64,000 bases of DNA from Bradyrhizobium sp. CCBAU 53421 (GCF_015291625.1 NZ_CP030047.1:9046501-9110500); one strand, 5' to 3'. Counted from the first letter of the stretch, positions 29,074 through 38,741 are shown. Numbers and translations are program-made. The notes: generated by a model from the letters alone, not told the origin.

Positions 29074-29540
29074 TCCGCTACACGCTGCGCTGCGAGCGCG
29101 GCCATCAGTTCGAGAGCTGGTTCCAGAGCTCCGCGGCCTATGAATCGCAGGAGCGACGTCACCTGATCGATTGCCCGTCCTGCGGCTCCGACAAGATCGA
29201 GCGCGCCATCATGGCGCCCCAGGTCGTCAGCAAGAAGGGCCGCGAACCGGCCCGCCCGGCGCCGGCCACGCCCGTCGAGGCGGCGCCGAACGAATCGACG
29301 TCGCTGATGATGGCGCAGGAGCGCGAGCTGCGCAGCAAGCTGAAGGAACTGCGCGACCACATCGTGAAGAACGCCGACAATGTCGGCGACCGCTTCCCGA
29401 ACGAGGCGCGCAAGATGCATTACGGCGATATCGAGCACCGGCCTATCTATGGCGAGGCCTCGCCCGAAGAGGCGCGCGCGCTGATCGACGAAGGCGTCGA
29501 GGTCTCGCCGCTGCCGACGCTGCCGGAAGACCGGAACTAG
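29070..29540 (+). CDS. DUF1178 family protein
   Basis: A 156-residue protein beginning MIRYTLRCERGHQFESWF with a second pair in LIDCPSCGSDKIERAI: a small zinc-ribbon-like N-terminus. The C-terminal half (VGDRFPNEARKMHYGD) is the other conserved block of DUF1178. Function unknown, but the gene is regularly found after a nitrilase-family gene in alphaproteobacteria. The start overlaps the upstream stop. Confidence 0.88.
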   Translation: MIRYTLRCERGHQFESWFQSSAAYESQERRHLIDCPSCGSDKIERAIMAPQVVSKKGREPARPAPATPVEAAPNESTSLMMAQERELRSKLKELRDHIVKNADNVGDRFPNEARKMHYGDIEHRPIYGEASPEEARALIDEGVEVSPLPTLPEDRN

Positions 29541-29578
29541 GGTATTGGATCGGTGGACGAGGTGCTCTCCAATCCGCC

Positions 29579-29932
29579 ATGAACCGACACGCCGCTCTTC
29601 AATCACTCATTCGTTTTGATGCACCCATCCCCGATTTGGAGGCGCGCCTCCGATCGTTCGGGTGGGATTCTGATGAAGTTGTGACGTTGACGCGCCGACA
29701 CATCGCCGACGTACTGGAACGGTATGGGAGCGGCAGAATCAACGCTACGGCCGTAGAGGCGTGGGCGAACTTGATCGAATGCCGCGAAGACATCCGGATC
29801 GAACCTCATCACGACAAAATTGTCCGCGCGGCGATCCACGATCTCGCCAACCCTGAGCTTCAGGGTAAGTTGCAAGACATTGCACCGAGGATTCTCTCCA
29901 GCCTGTCTCAAGGTCCGCCTCATGCCATCTGA
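29579..29932 (+). CDS. Small hypothetical protein
   Basis: A 117-residue soluble, mostly helical, acidic protein (for example FDAPIPDLEARLRSFGWDSD and ATAVEAWANLIECREDIRIE). I do not recognise a domain. It resembles small immunity- or regulator-like proteins in size and composition, but that is no evidence. The last 11 bases overlap the EamA gene, suggesting coupled translation. Its codon use is less GC-rich than its neighbours. Confidence 0.6.
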   Translation: MNRHAALQSLIRFDAPIPDLEARLRSFGWDSDEVVTLTRRHIADVLERYGSGRINATAVEAWANLIECREDIRIEPHHDKIVRAAIHDLANPELQGKLQDIAPRILSSLSQGPPHAI

Positions 29933-30362
29933 CACCTTCACCTCCTGGCAGGTCTGGGCCTTTCTCTCCGCCGTCTTCGCCGCGCTGACTGCGATCTTCG
30001 CCAAGGTCGGCGTCGAGGGCATCAACTCCGATCTCGCCACCCTGATCCGCACCGTGGTCGTGCTGATCACGCTGTCGGCGATCCTGTTCGCGACCGGGCA
30101 ATTCACCCATGCCGGGCCGATCTCGGGCAAGAGCTGGCTGTTCCTGCTGCTGTCCGGGCTCGGCACCGGCGCGTCGTGGATCTGCTATTTCCGCGCGCTC
30201 AAGCTCGGCCCCGCCACACTGGTCGCACCGATCGACAAGCTCAGCGTGGTGCTGGTGGCGCTGTTCGGCGCCGTGTTCCTCGGCGAGCGCCCGTCACCCT
30301 ATGGCTGGATCGGGATCGCGCTGATCTCGGCGGGGGCCGTGCTGATCGCGGTGAAGGGTTAG
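29922..30362 (+). CDS. Half-size EamA-family transporter
   Basis: A 146-residue inner-membrane protein with five predicted helices forming one EamA unit (ALTAIFAKVGVEGINSDLAT at the start, KLGPATLVAPIDKLSVVLVA, then GWIGIALISAGAVLIAV). Most DMT exporters have two such units, so this one probably works as a dimer, as EmrE-like proteins do. Its start overlaps the small hypothetical gene by 11 bases. It is convergent with a full-length EamA transporter 14 bp away. Confidence 0.85.
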   Translation: MPSDTFTSWQVWAFLSAVFAALTAIFAKVGVEGINSDLATLIRTVVVLITLSAILFATGQFTHAGPISGKSWLFLLLSGLGTGASWICYFRALKLGPATLVAPIDKLSVVLVALFGAVFLGERPSPYGWIGIALISAGAVLIAVKG

Positions 30363-30376
30363 AGCATTTTCGCGCA

Positions 30377-31276
30377 CTACGCGGCAATCAGCAGCGCGAC
30401 GCCGATCACGATCAGGACGATGCCGATCACCTCACGCAGCGAGAACGGCTGCCTGAGCGAGAAATACGCCACGCCCTGCGCGAACAGCACCTCAATCAGC
30501 GCCAGCGTGCGCACGTTGGCGGCGGCGGTCAGCGCGAACGCCAGGAACCAGAATTGCGACGAGAACGCGCCCATGAAGCCCGCGAACATCGAGGGCCGCC
30601 ACAGGCCGAGAATTTTCCGCAGCACGTCTGGCGCGCGGAGCAAGAGATAGACCGACAGGATCAGCGTCTGGACGAGGAGGCTCCACATCAGCGTGTAGGA
30701 CGCCGCCGTCACGAACGAGACGCCGGGCACGGCAATGATGGCGCCGCGAAAGCTCACCGCCGAGATCGCGAACACCGCGGCGGCGCCGAGGCCGAGCACC
30801 GTCGGGCGCAGATCGGCAAAGCGCCGCGAGCCGCCCGGCCGCAGCGCCGTGACGACAACGCCGACGGTCGCGATCACGATCGCGATCACCTTGGGCATCG
30901 TCAGATGGTCGCCAAGGAAGATGAAGCCGAAGATCGCGGTCTGGATCGCCTCGGTCTTCATGTAGGCCGTGGTCACCACGAAGGAGCGGTCGTTCATCGC
31001 CAGCAGCATGAAGCCGGTGCCGACGATCTGGCTGAGCGCGCCGGACACCAGCCACGGCCAGAACGAATCCGCCGGCCACGGCACGCGATCGCCGGTCAGC
31101 AGCACCGCCAGCGCGAAGAACACCACCGCGAACGGCAGTCCGAACAGGAAGCGGATGTTGGTCGCGCCCCAGGTCCCGAGCGGCTTGGTGAGATGCCGCT
31201 GCATCGCATTGCGCGCCACCTGCCCGAACGCAGCGACGATGGTGAAGGGGATCCAGAGCGAGGCGATCGTGAACAT
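30377..31276 (-). CDS. EamA-family (DMT) transporter
   Basis: A 299-residue protein with ten predicted helices in two EamA repeats. Visible cues are GATNIRFLFGLPFAVVFF in the first half and AFSSQFWFLAFALTAAANVR to GVALLIAA in the second. Substrate unknown; family members export amino acids, sugars or metabolites. The ATG at 31276 begins helix 1, and the upstream in-frame stretch lies in a repeat and was rejected. Confidence 0.85.
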   Translation of the reverse strand: MFTIASLWIPFTIVAAFGQVARNAMQRHLTKPLGTWGATNIRFLFGLPFAVVFFALAVLLTGDRVPWPADSFWPWLVSGALSQIVGTGFMLLAMNDRSFVVTTAYMKTEAIQTAIFGFIFLGDHLTMPKVIAIVIATVGVVVTALRPGGSRRFADLRPTVLGLGAAAVFAISAVSFRGAIIAVPGVSFVTAASYTLMWSLLVQTLILSVYLLLRAPDVLRKILGLWRPSMFAGFMGAFSSQFWFLAFALTAAANVRTLALIEVLFAQGVAYFSLRQPFSLREVIGIVLIVIGVALLIAA

Positions 31277-31375
31277 GTGGAATGGGAAAGCGTGGCGGCG
31301 GGAGTACACGCACAGCGTGCCGATTGCAGTCGAGGCGGTCAACCGAGTGGGTGCATGACTGGATTGCGTCTCTAC

Positions 31376-31511
31376 TCCCTCGCCCCGCTCTTGCGGGGAG
31401 AGGGTTGGGGTGAGGGGCTGCTTCCGCAAGTTCGACGATCGACGCGCGCGGAGAGTCCCCCCTCACCCGGATTGCTTCGCAATCCGACCTCTCCCCGCAA
31501 GCGGGGCGAGG
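31376..31511. repeat. Dispersed hairpin repeat, family C copy 3
   Basis: CGCCCCGCTCTTGCGGGGAG (31381 on) and CTCCCCGCAAGCGGGGCGAG (31490 on) are near-perfect inverted arms, with an inner hairpin GGATTGCTTCGCAATCC at 31469-31485. Lies between the ubiG 3' end and the EamA transporter start. Confidence 0.8.
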
Positions 31512-31521
31512 TAACAGGAAC

Positions 31522-32274
31522 TCACACCTCCTCCGCCACCACCATGTAGTTCACGTCCATGTCGGACGAGATGCTCCATTTGTCGGCGAGCGGGTTGTAG
31601 ACCACGCCGGCCTGTTCGGTGACGGTGAGGTTGACGTCGCCGAGATAGCGCTCGAGCTCGGCGGGGGTGACGAACTTGCTCCAGTCGTGGGTGCCGCGCG
31701 GCAGCCAGCGCAGCACGTATTCGGCGCCGACGATCGCCAGCGCAAAGCTCTTCCAGTTGCGGTTCAGGGTCGAGACCACCATCAGCCCGCCCGGCTTGAG
31801 CATGGCGGCGCAGCGCTTGATGAAGGCGCCGACGTCGACGACGTGCTCGACCACCTCCATCGCCAGCACGATGTCGAAGCGCTCGCGCGCGTCCATCTCC
31901 TCGACCGTGGTGCAGCGGTAGTCGATCGACAAATGCCCCTTGTCGGCGTGCAGCTTCGCGGCCGCGATGTTGGTGGCTGACGGGTCGATGCCGATCACCT
32001 GGGCCCCGAGCCGGGTGAACGGCTCGCACAACAGCCCGGCGCCGCAGCCGATGTCGAGCAGGCGCAGGCCGGACAGGCAGCTCAGGCTCTTGGCGTTGCG
32101 CTCGAACTTGCGGCAGGCGGCGTCGCGGATGTAGGTCAGGCGCAGCGGATTGATCTTGTGCAGCGGCGCCATCTTGCCGTGCGGATCCCACCATTCATCC
32201 GACAGTTTCGAGAATTTTGCGATCTCGGCCGGATCGACCGAGGGCGCCGTGGAATTGGAAAGCGTTGTAGCCAT
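31522..32274 (-). CDS. ubiG: Ubiquinone biosynthesis O-methyltransferase UbiG
   Basis: A 250-residue class-I methyltransferase that makes both O-methylations of ubiquinone (polyprenyldihydroxybenzoate and demethylubiquinol). SAM loop LLDIGCGAGLLCEPF, then IGIDPSATNI, and the UbiG-type start DEWWDPHGKMAPLHKINPLR, which is highly diagnostic. It begins 14 bases after the PH-domain gene and is probably co-transcribed with it. Confidence 0.95.
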   Translation of the reverse strand: MATTLSNSTAPSVDPAEIAKFSKLSDEWWDPHGKMAPLHKINPLRLTYIRDAACRKFERNAKSLSCLSGLRLLDIGCGAGLLCEPFTRLGAQVIGIDPSATNIAAAKLHADKGHLSIDYRCTTVEEMDARERFDIVLAMEVVEHVVDVGAFIKRCAAMLKPGGLMVVSTLNRNWKSFALAIVGAEYVLRWLPRGTHDWSKFVTPAELERYLGDVNLTVTEQAGVVYNPLADKWSISSDMDVNYMVVAEEV

Positions 32275-32288
32275 GATTGCGCGCGCCC

Positions 32289-32756
32289 CTATCGCGCGGT
32301 GATCGAATTGCGGAACGACAGCGGCGAGGCGATGGTCTTGATGGTCTCGATGCCCTCGCCGACGCCGCGGATGGTGACGTCGCCATAATTGAGCAGGCGC
32401 CCGAGGATGCTCTGGTTGACATCGACGCTCTCGACCTTGTCGAGGCTCATCTCGAAGGTGCGCCGCTTGATGAAGCCGGTCTTGTGCACCACGCGGAAAT
32501 TGGTGACGTCGGTTTCCGTGGTCCAGCGGTGGAACCAGGCCGCGCCTGTCCAGTACAGCGCCGCGACCGCGACCACGGCGGCGGCGGCCAGGCAGGCCAG
32601 CACCAGGGCGTCGACCGTCGTCATCCGGGACAGGATCAGCAGCACCAGCACCACGATCCAGGCCCCGATCGCCGGCAGATAGAACATCCAGTGCGCGTTG
32701 GTGGAATACAGCACCTTCTCGCCGGGCTGCAGGATTTCGTCGATATAACGTCCCAT
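32289..32756 (-). CDS. Bacterial PH-domain membrane protein
   Basis: A 155-residue protein with two closely spaced helices (FYLPAIGAWIVVLVLLIL and LVLACLAAAAVVAVAALY) followed by a bacterial PH-like domain (VTNFRVVHKTGFIKRRTFEM to YGDVTIRGVGEG). This two-helix plus PH pattern is common and its function is unknown. It lies directly upstream of ubiG, so a membrane or quinone link is possible but unproved. Confidence 0.85.
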   Translation of the reverse strand: MGRYIDEILQPGEKVLYSTNAHWMFYLPAIGAWIVVLVLLILSRMTTVDALVLACLAAAAVVAVAALYWTGAAWFHRWTTETDVTNFRVVHKTGFIKRRTFEMSLDKVESVDVNQSILGRLLNYGDVTIRGVGEGIETIKTIASPLSFRNSITAR

Positions 32757-32966
32757 CCAATCCCGCCTTCGAGTTTCCCGCGAGTCACCCTTGCGCCACA
32801 GCCCGCCTGCAACCGGCAGGACACCCCCAAAAGACCGTCAGGGGACCCCTACCAACCGGCTTGCCCCCGGGCGCGGCGCTATGTATACGCGCCTTTCGGT
32901 GCCCGCGCTTGCGGTTTTCGGCGTGGGTTAACCTACTTATCCTCTTAAAGGAATAGACGCGTCGTC

Positions 32967-34223
32967 ATGGGCCGCCTCGTGATGAAATTCGGCGGTACGT
33001 CCGTCGCCAATATCGATCGTATCCGCAACGTCGCCCAGCACGTGAAGCGCGAGGTCGACGCCGGCCACGAGGTCGCCGTCGTCGTCTCCGCGATGTCCGG
33101 CAAGACCAACGAGCTGGTGGCCTGGTGCACCGATGCCTCGCCGATGCACGACGCGCGCGAATATGACGCGGTGGTCGCCTCCGGCGAACAGGTCACCTCG
33201 GGCCTGCTCGCGATCGTGCTGCAGGGCATCGGCATCCAGGCGCGCTCCTGGCAGGGCTGGCAGATCCCGATCAAGACCTCGGACGCGCATGCCTCGGCGC
33301 GCATCGTCGATATCGACGGCACCGAGATCGTCACTCGCTTCAAGGAGCGCAAGGAAGTCGCCGTGATCGCCGGCTTCCAGGGCATCAATCCCGATACCGG
33401 CCGCATCACCACGCTCGGCCGCGGCGGCTCGGACACCTCGGCGGTGGCGATCGCGGCCGCGCTGAAGGCCGATCGCTGCGACATCTACACCGACGTCGAC
33501 GGCGTCTACACCACCGATCCGCGCGTGGTGCCGAAGGCGCGCCGGCTCGACAAGATCGCGTTCGAGGACATGCTGGAGCTGGCCTCGCAGGGTGCCAAGG
33601 TGCTGCAGGTCCGCTCCGTGGAACTCGGCATGGTGCACAACATGCCGATCTTCGTGCGCTCCAGCTTCGACAAGCCTGAGGATATCGACCCGCACGCCAA
33701 CCAGCCGCCGGGCACGCTGATCTGCAGCGAGGAGGAAATCATGGAAATGCACGTCGTCACCGGCATCGCCTTCACCAAGGACGAAGCCCAGATTTCCGTG
33801 CGCCAGATCGAGGACAAGCCGGGCGTCGCCGCGGCGATCTTCGGGCCGCTCGCGGATGCCAACATCAACGTCGACATGATCGTGCAGAACGTGTCGGAGG
33901 ACGGCAAGACCACCGACCTCACCTTCACCGTGCCGGCCACCGACTACAACCGCGCCAAGGACACCATCACCTCGGCCAAGGCCAAGATCGGCTACGCCAG
34001 GCTCGACACCGCGACCGACGTCGCCAAGGTCTCGGTGATCGGCAGCGGCATGCGCAGCCACGCCGGCGTCGCGGCCAAGGCGTTCAAGGCGCTGTCCGAG
34101 CGCAACATCAACATCCGCGCCATCACCACCTCCGAGATCAAGTTCTCGGTCCTGATCGACGCCGCCTATACCGAGCTCGCGGTCCGCACGCTGCATACGC
34201 TGTACGGGCTGGATCAGGCGTAG
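32967..34223 (+). CDS. lysC: Aspartate kinase
   Basis: A 418-residue enzyme catalysing the first step of lysine, threonine and methionine synthesis. The N-terminal MKFGGTSVANIDRI holds the catalytic Lys; the kinase core ends in YTDVDGVYTTDPR. Two ACT domains follow (about 265-335 and 345-410), giving feedback control by lysine and/or threonine. AAAGGA lies before the ATG. It is monocistronic, followed by a family C repeat. Confidence 0.96.
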   Translation: MGRLVMKFGGTSVANIDRIRNVAQHVKREVDAGHEVAVVVSAMSGKTNELVAWCTDASPMHDAREYDAVVASGEQVTSGLLAIVLQGIGIQARSWQGWQIPIKTSDAHASARIVDIDGTEIVTRFKERKEVAVIAGFQGINPDTGRITTLGRGGSDTSAVAIAAALKADRCDIYTDVDGVYTTDPRVVPKARRLDKIAFEDMLELASQGAKVLQVRSVELGMVHNMPIFVRSSFDKPEDIDPHANQPPGTLICSEEEIMEMHVVTGIAFTKDEAQISVRQIEDKPGVAAAIFGPLADANINVDMIVQNVSEDGKTTDLTFTVPATDYNRAKDTITSAKAKIGYARLDTATDVAKVSVIGSGMRSHAGVAAKAFKALSERNINIRAITTSEIKFSVLIDAAYTELAVRTLHTLYGLDQA

Positions 34224-34233
34224 GGCATTGAGG

Positions 34234-34425
34234 AACCCTCTCCCCTTGTGGGAGAGGGTGGTTTCGATGCGTTTAGCATCGAAACCGGGTGAGGGGTCTG
34301 CCTCCGCGGATAGAGACCCCTCATCCCGTCGCGGACTATGCGTAGCCGATGCGTAGCATCGGCGTTTCCAAGAACGGCGGCCGCAGGCCGCCTGTGGCCA
34401 CCTTCTCCCACAAGGGGAGAAGGAA
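34234..34425. repeat. Dispersed hairpin repeat, family C copy 4
   Basis: Outer arms ACCCTCTCCCCTTGTGGGAG (34235 on) and CTTCTCCCACAAGGGGAGAA (34402 on), with inner perfect hairpins GGTTTCGATGC/GCATCGAAACC (34260-34286) and GCCGATGCGTAGCATCGGC (34346-34364). It follows lysC. Confidence 0.8.
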
Positions 34426-34722
34426 GAGGGTCTCCGGTACCCACATCCCGGAGTTAGAATTTCTCTTAGCGGGCGCAGCATAGGGCTGACGCAGACGTTA
34501 TTTGCTACTGGCAGGCGTTTTGCTTGGCAAAGCCAGCCTCGATTGGCTATACGGCCAGTCAGGTAGGCTGTCGCAAACTGTGGCACAGTTTTAGTGATCG
34601 CGAATCGGCGGGAACTGGCGCGAGCGGCGATGCCGGATGACTAAAATTGTTGTTTTTGACGAGTTTTGCGCCAGCGGCCGGCCGGCCCGGTGCGCTGGCC
34701 TCGTGGGGAGGGACTGAAGCAC
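34426..34722. other. Region upstream of ptsP
   Basis: About 300 bases without a gene. The stretch near 34635-34675 (GACTAAAATTGTTGTTTTTG) is strikingly AT-rich for this genome and is the best candidate for ptsP promoter or leader. A GGGGAGGG ribosome site lies before the ATG at 34723. Confidence 0.4.
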
Positions 34723-36990
34723 ATGCGGAGCGCGTCGGGAGGCCCCCGCGTCCTGTTGAGACGGCTCCGCGAAACCATGGCGGAGCAAGTCTCCGCCCAG
34801 GAACGCCTCGACAAGATCGTGGTGCTGATCGCGGCCAACATGGTGGCCGAGGTCTGCTCCTGCTACGTGCTGCGCATCGACAACACCCTCGAGCTCTATG
34901 CCACCGAAGGTCTGAACCGCGACGCCGTGCACCGCACCGTGCTGAGCGCGCATGAAGGCCTGGTCGGCCTCGTCGCCAGCGAGGCGACCCCGCTCAACCT
35001 CTCCGACGCGCAAAGCCATCCGGCCTTCGCCTACCGCCCCGAGACCGGCGAAGAGATCTACCACTCGTTCCTCGGCGTGCCGATCCTGCGCGCCGGCAAC
35101 ACGCTCGGCGTGCTCGTGGTGCAGAACCGCGCCAAGCGCACCTATGTCGAGGAAGAGGTCGAGGCGCTGCAGACCACCGCCATGGTGCTGGCGGAGATGA
35201 TCGCCTCCGGCGAGCTTGCCGCGCTGGCGCAGCCCGGCGCCGAGCCCGCCGCGCGGCACTCGCTGCACAAGACCGGCGCGGTGCTCTCCGACGGCATCGC
35301 GCTCGGCCATGTCGTGCTGCACGAGCCGCGCGTCGTCATCACCAACTACATCGCCGAGGACCTGCCAAAGGAGCTCAAGCGGCTCGATACGGCGCTGGCC
35401 AATCTGCGCGCGGATCTCGACCGCATGCTGGAGCGCGGCGACGTCGCCGAAGGCGGCGAGCATCGCGAGGTGCTGGAAGCCTACCGCATGTTCGCCAACG
35501 ACCAGGGCTGGTCGCACAAGCTGCATGAGGCGGTCGCCACCGGCCTCACCGCCGAAGCCGCGGTCGAACGCGTGCAGTCCGACACCCGCGCGCGCATGCT
35601 GCGCTCGACCGATCCATACTTGCGCGACCGCCTGCACGACCTCGAAGATCTCGGCCATCGCCTGATGCGGCAACTGGTCGGCCAGGACCATGCGCCGTCG
35701 CGCGAGCAGCTGCCCGACAACGCCATCCTGATCGCCCGCGCGATGGGCCCCGCGGCGCTGCTCGACTACGATCGCAAGCGGCTGCGCGGACTGGTGCTGG
35801 AGGAAGGCACCGCGAATTCCCACGTCTCGATCGTGGCGCGTGCGCTCGGCATTCCCGCGGTCGGCGAGGTGCCGAACGCACCCGGCATCGCCGATCCCGG
35901 CGATGCCATCATCGTCGACGGCATTTCCGGCGAGATCTATGTCCGCCCCTCGGCCGAGATCGAATCCGCCTATGCCGAGCGCGTCCGGTTCCGGGCGCGT
36001 CGGCAGGCGCAATATTCGGCGCTGCGCGACAAGCCTTGCGTGACCAAGGACGGCCAGCCGATCGAGCTTCTGATCAACGCCGGCCTGACCATCGACCTGC
36101 CGCATATCGAGGACACCGGCAGCGCCGGCATCGGCCTGTTCCGCACCGAATTGCAGTTCATGGTGAGCCCGAATTTGCCGCGCTCGAGCGACCAGCTCGC
36201 GCTCTATCGCACGGTACTCGATGCCGCGGGCGCAAAACCCGTCACCTTCCGCACGCTCGACATCGGCGGCGACAAGGCGCTGCCCTATATGGAGACCGTG
36301 GTCGAGGAAAATCCCGCGCTCGGCTGGCGCGCGATCCGGCTCGGCCTCGACCGCCCCGGCCTCTTGCGCGGCCAGATCCGCGCGCTGCTGCGCGCCGGCG
36401 GCGGCCGCGCGCTCAAGATCATGTTCCCGATGATCTCCGACATCGCCGAGTTCGACCAGGCCAAGGCGATCGTCGAACGCGAGCTGACCTATCTGCGCCA
36501 GCACGGCCATTCGCTGCCCGAGCGGATCGATATCGGCACCATGGTCGAGGTGCCGGCCCTGCTCTATCAGCTCGACGAGCTGCTGAAGAAGGTCGACTTC
36601 GTCTCGGTCGGGTCCAACGACCTGTTCCAGTTCCTGTTCGCGGTCGACCGCGGCAATGCCAAGGTCTCCGAACGCTTCGACATCCTGTCGGCGCCGATCC
36701 TCCGCGCGCTGCGCGACATCGTGCGCAAGGCCAGGGCGGCGAAGAAGGTCGCCTCGCTGTGCGGCGAGATGGCGTCGAAGCCGATCGGCGCGCTGGCGCT
36801 GATCGCGCTCGGCTACCGTTCGCTGTCGCTGTCGGCAACTGCGCACGGCCCGGTCAAGGCGCTGATCCTCGACCTCGACGCCAAGAAGGCCGAGGCGATG
36901 ATCAATCCGCTGCTCGACGCGCCGGTCGGCAGCGTCTCGATCCGCGAGGCGCTGACCAAGTTTGCGGAAACCGAGGGGCTGGCCTTGTAG
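34723..36990 (+). CDS. ptsP: PTS-Ntr enzyme I (phosphoenolpyruvate-protein phosphotransferase)
   Basis: A 755-residue protein that starts the nitrogen phosphotransferase chain: PEP to EI-Ntr to NPr to EIIA-Ntr. An N-terminal GAF sensor domain (about 20-160, ELYATEGLNRDAVHRTV) can respond to glutamine or 2-oxoglutarate. The active-site His lies in GTANSHVSIVARALGIPAVG, and the PEP-binding barrel is marked by GIGLFRTELQFM and FVSVGSNDLFQFLFAVDR. The start at 34723 has GGGGAGGG upstream. In other bacteria it links carbon and nitrogen supply, and in some it also affects polyhydroxybutyrate. Confidence 0.94.
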   Translation: MRSASGGPRVLLRRLRETMAEQVSAQERLDKIVVLIAANMVAEVCSCYVLRIDNTLELYATEGLNRDAVHRTVLSAHEGLVGLVASEATPLNLSDAQSHPAFAYRPETGEEIYHSFLGVPILRAGNTLGVLVVQNRAKRTYVEEEVEALQTTAMVLAEMIASGELAALAQPGAEPAARHSLHKTGAVLSDGIALGHVVLHEPRVVITNYIAEDLPKELKRLDTALANLRADLDRMLERGDVAEGGEHREVLEAYRMFANDQGWSHKLHEAVATGLTAEAAVERVQSDTRARMLRSTDPYLRDRLHDLEDLGHRLMRQLVGQDHAPSREQLPDNAILIARAMGPAALLDYDRKRLRGLVLEEGTANSHVSIVARALGIPAVGEVPNAPGIADPGDAIIVDGISGEIYVRPSAEIESAYAERVRFRARRQAQYSALRDKPCVTKDGQPIELLINAGLTIDLPHIEDTGSAGIGLFRTELQFMVSPNLPRSSDQLALYRTVLDAAGAKPVTFRTLDIGGDKALPYMETVVEENPALGWRAIRLGLDRPGLLRGQIRALLRAGGGRALKIMFPMISDIAEFDQAKAIVERELTYLRQHGHSLPERIDIGTMVEVPALLYQLDELLKKVDFVSVGSNDLFQFLFAVDRGNAKVSERFDILSAPILRALRDIVRKARAAKKVASLCGEMASKPIGALALIALGYRSLSLSATAHGPVKALILDLDAKKAEAMINPLLDAPVGSVSIREALTKFAETEGLAL

Positions 36991-37047
36991 CGACGCCGCC
37001 GTCGCCTCCGCCACCCTTCGCGCTTTCAGCAAATTCGAGACACCGCC

Positions 37048-38127
37048 ATGCTACCCGAAGCCAAGCTCGACGTCCTGCTCGCCCATCACGCCTCGCTCGA
37101 AGCCGAGCTGCTCGGCGAGGTCAAATCCGACCGTTATGTCGCGATTACCCGCGAGCTCGCCGAGCTCAATCCGCTGATCGATGCGGTGAAGCTCTATCGC
37201 GCCGCCCGATCGGAGCTCGCCGACACCGAGGCGATGCTGGCGGATGCGGGGACCGATCCCGAGATGCGCAGCATGGCGGAAGCCGAGCTTCAGACGCTGC
37301 AGGCGCGCATCGGCGAGCTCGAGCAGCAGATCCGCATCGCGCTGCTGCCGAAGGATGCGATGGACGACCGCAACGTGGTGCTGGAAATCCGCGCCGGCAC
37401 CGGCGGCGACGAGGCCTCGCTGTTCGCCGGCGACCTGTTCCGGATGTATGAGCGCTTCGCTAGCTTGCAGGGCTGGAAGGTCGAGGTGATCTCGGCGAGC
37501 GAAGGCACCGTCGGCGGCTACAAGGAAATCATCGCCGAGGTGCAGGGCCGCGGCGCGTTCGCCAAGCTGAAATTCGAGTCCGGCGTGCACCGCGTGCAGC
37601 GCGTGCCCGACACCGAGACGCAGGGCCGCATCCACACCTCGGCCGCGACCGTCGCCGTGCTGCCCGAAGTCGAGGACGTCGACGTCGACATCAAGGACAC
37701 CGATTTGCGGATCGAGACCATGCGCGCCGGCGGCGCCGGCGGCCAGCACGTCAACAAGACCGAGTCCGCGATCCGCATCACCCATCTGCCGACCGGCATC
37801 GTGGTGATGATGCAGGACAGCCGCTCGCAGCATAAGAACCGCGCGTCGGCGATGAACATCTTGCGCTCGCGCATCTACGACGCCGAGCGCCAGCGGGTTG
37901 AGGCCGCGCGCTCCGCCGACCGCAAGGAGAAGGTCGGCTCCGGCGACCGCTCGGAGCGCATCCGCACTTATAATTTCCCGCAAGGGAGAGTGACCGACCA
38001 CCGCATCAACCTGACGCTCTACAAGCTGCCGCAGGTGATCGCGGGCGAAAGCTTAAGCGAACTGATCGATGCGCTGACCACCGAGCACCAGGCCGCGCAG
38101 CTCGCGGCGCAGGGCGCGGCGGCCTGA
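37048..38127 (+). CDS. prfA: Peptide chain release factor 1
   Basis: A 359-residue factor that reads UAA and UAG stops. The GGQ peptidyl-hydrolysis loop is at residues 231-233 ([15 protein letters not shown]); its Gln is the target of PrmC. The RF1 type is supported by the VRPTET-like codon-recognition segment [17 protein letters not shown]. It is preceded by ptsP (57-bp gap) and followed by a convergent MarR gene 3 bp away, so the usual prfA-prmC operon is interrupted. Confidence 0.96.
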   Translation: MLPEAKLDVLLAHHASLEAELLGEVKSDRYVAITRELAELNPLIDAVKLYRAARSELADTEAMLADAGTDPEMRSMAEAELQTLQARIGELEQQIRIALLPKDAMDDRNVVLEIRAGTGGDEASLFAGDLFRMYERFASLQGWKVEVISASEGTVGGYKEIIAEVQGRGAFAKLKFESGVHRVQRVPDTETQGRIHTSAATVAVLPEVEDVDVDIKDTDLRIETMRAGGAGGQHVNKTESAIRITHLPTGIVVMMQDSRSQHKNRASAMNILRSRIYDAERQRVEAARSADRKEKVGSGDRSERIRTYNFPQGRVTDHRINLTLYKLPQVIAGESLSELIDALTTEHQAAQLAAQGAAA

Positions 38128-38130
38128 GGA

Positions 38131-38598
38131 TCAGCGTTTTTGCGACTGCCTGAAGTGGCGCAGGATCTTGCCGAGCGCCGGACCGGCCGTGGTCAGCTCC
38201 TCGAGATGAATCTTCGACAGCGCCTGCAGCTTGCGCTCGCCCTGCGCAGTCAACGTCACCAGAACGCGCCGGCCGTCGGCGGCATCGACGGAGCGCGTCA
38301 GCAGGCCGAGCTTCGTCATCCGGTTGACCAGCTCGACCGCAGTGTGGTGGCGGATCAGCAGATAGCGGGCGAGATCGCCGACCGTGGTCGGCTCGGTGCC
38401 GGAGAATCCCTTGATGGCGAGCAGCGCCTGATGCTGCTGCGGGGTCAACCCGGCCAGCTGCGCCGCCTTCTCGCTGAATGCCAGAAAGCTGCGCAGCTGG
38501 TAGCGGAAGCGAGCCAGCGCGGCGTAATCGACCGTGGCGGTCGCCGCCGTGCGTTTCGCGGCTCCGGCCGGCATTCGTCGTTGCTTGGCTTGAGGCAT
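38131..38598 (-). CDS. MarR-family transcriptional regulator
   Basis: A 155-residue winged-helix protein. The DNA-binding region is TVGDLARYLLIRHHTAVELV and the wing is LLTRSVDAADGRRVLVTL. It has a basic N-terminal extension (QAKQRRMPAGAAKRTA). It lies between prfA and prmC on the opposite strand, ending 3 bp from prfA. Target unknown; self-regulation from the 143-bp divergent gap with prmC is possible, so it could influence prmC. Confidence 0.88.
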   Translation of the reverse strand: MPQAKQRRMPAGAAKRTAATATVDYAALARFRYQLRSFLAFSEKAAQLAGLTPQQHQALLAIKGFSGTEPTTVGDLARYLLIRHHTAVELVNRMTKLGLLTRSVDAADGRRVLVTLTAQGERKLQALSKIHLEELTTAGPALGKILRHFRQSQKR

Positions 38599-38741
38599 TC
38601 CGTCGACCCGCTGCTGCCTTGCTCCACCGGACGGCAGGAGCCGCGCGACGCTATCAAGCCCGAGCCGTGCGGGCTATCCTGCCAACCGCCCAGCGGGCAA
38701 GCGATATCGACGCCGCATCGACCATCGGCTAACAACGCGCG

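Noticed and set aside
34591..37032. Very long minus-strand open frame opposite ptsP
   Set aside because: It is antisense to a fully recognisable ptsP and has the Arg/Gly/Asp-rich composition expected from reading GC-rich codons backwards; no domain is visible.
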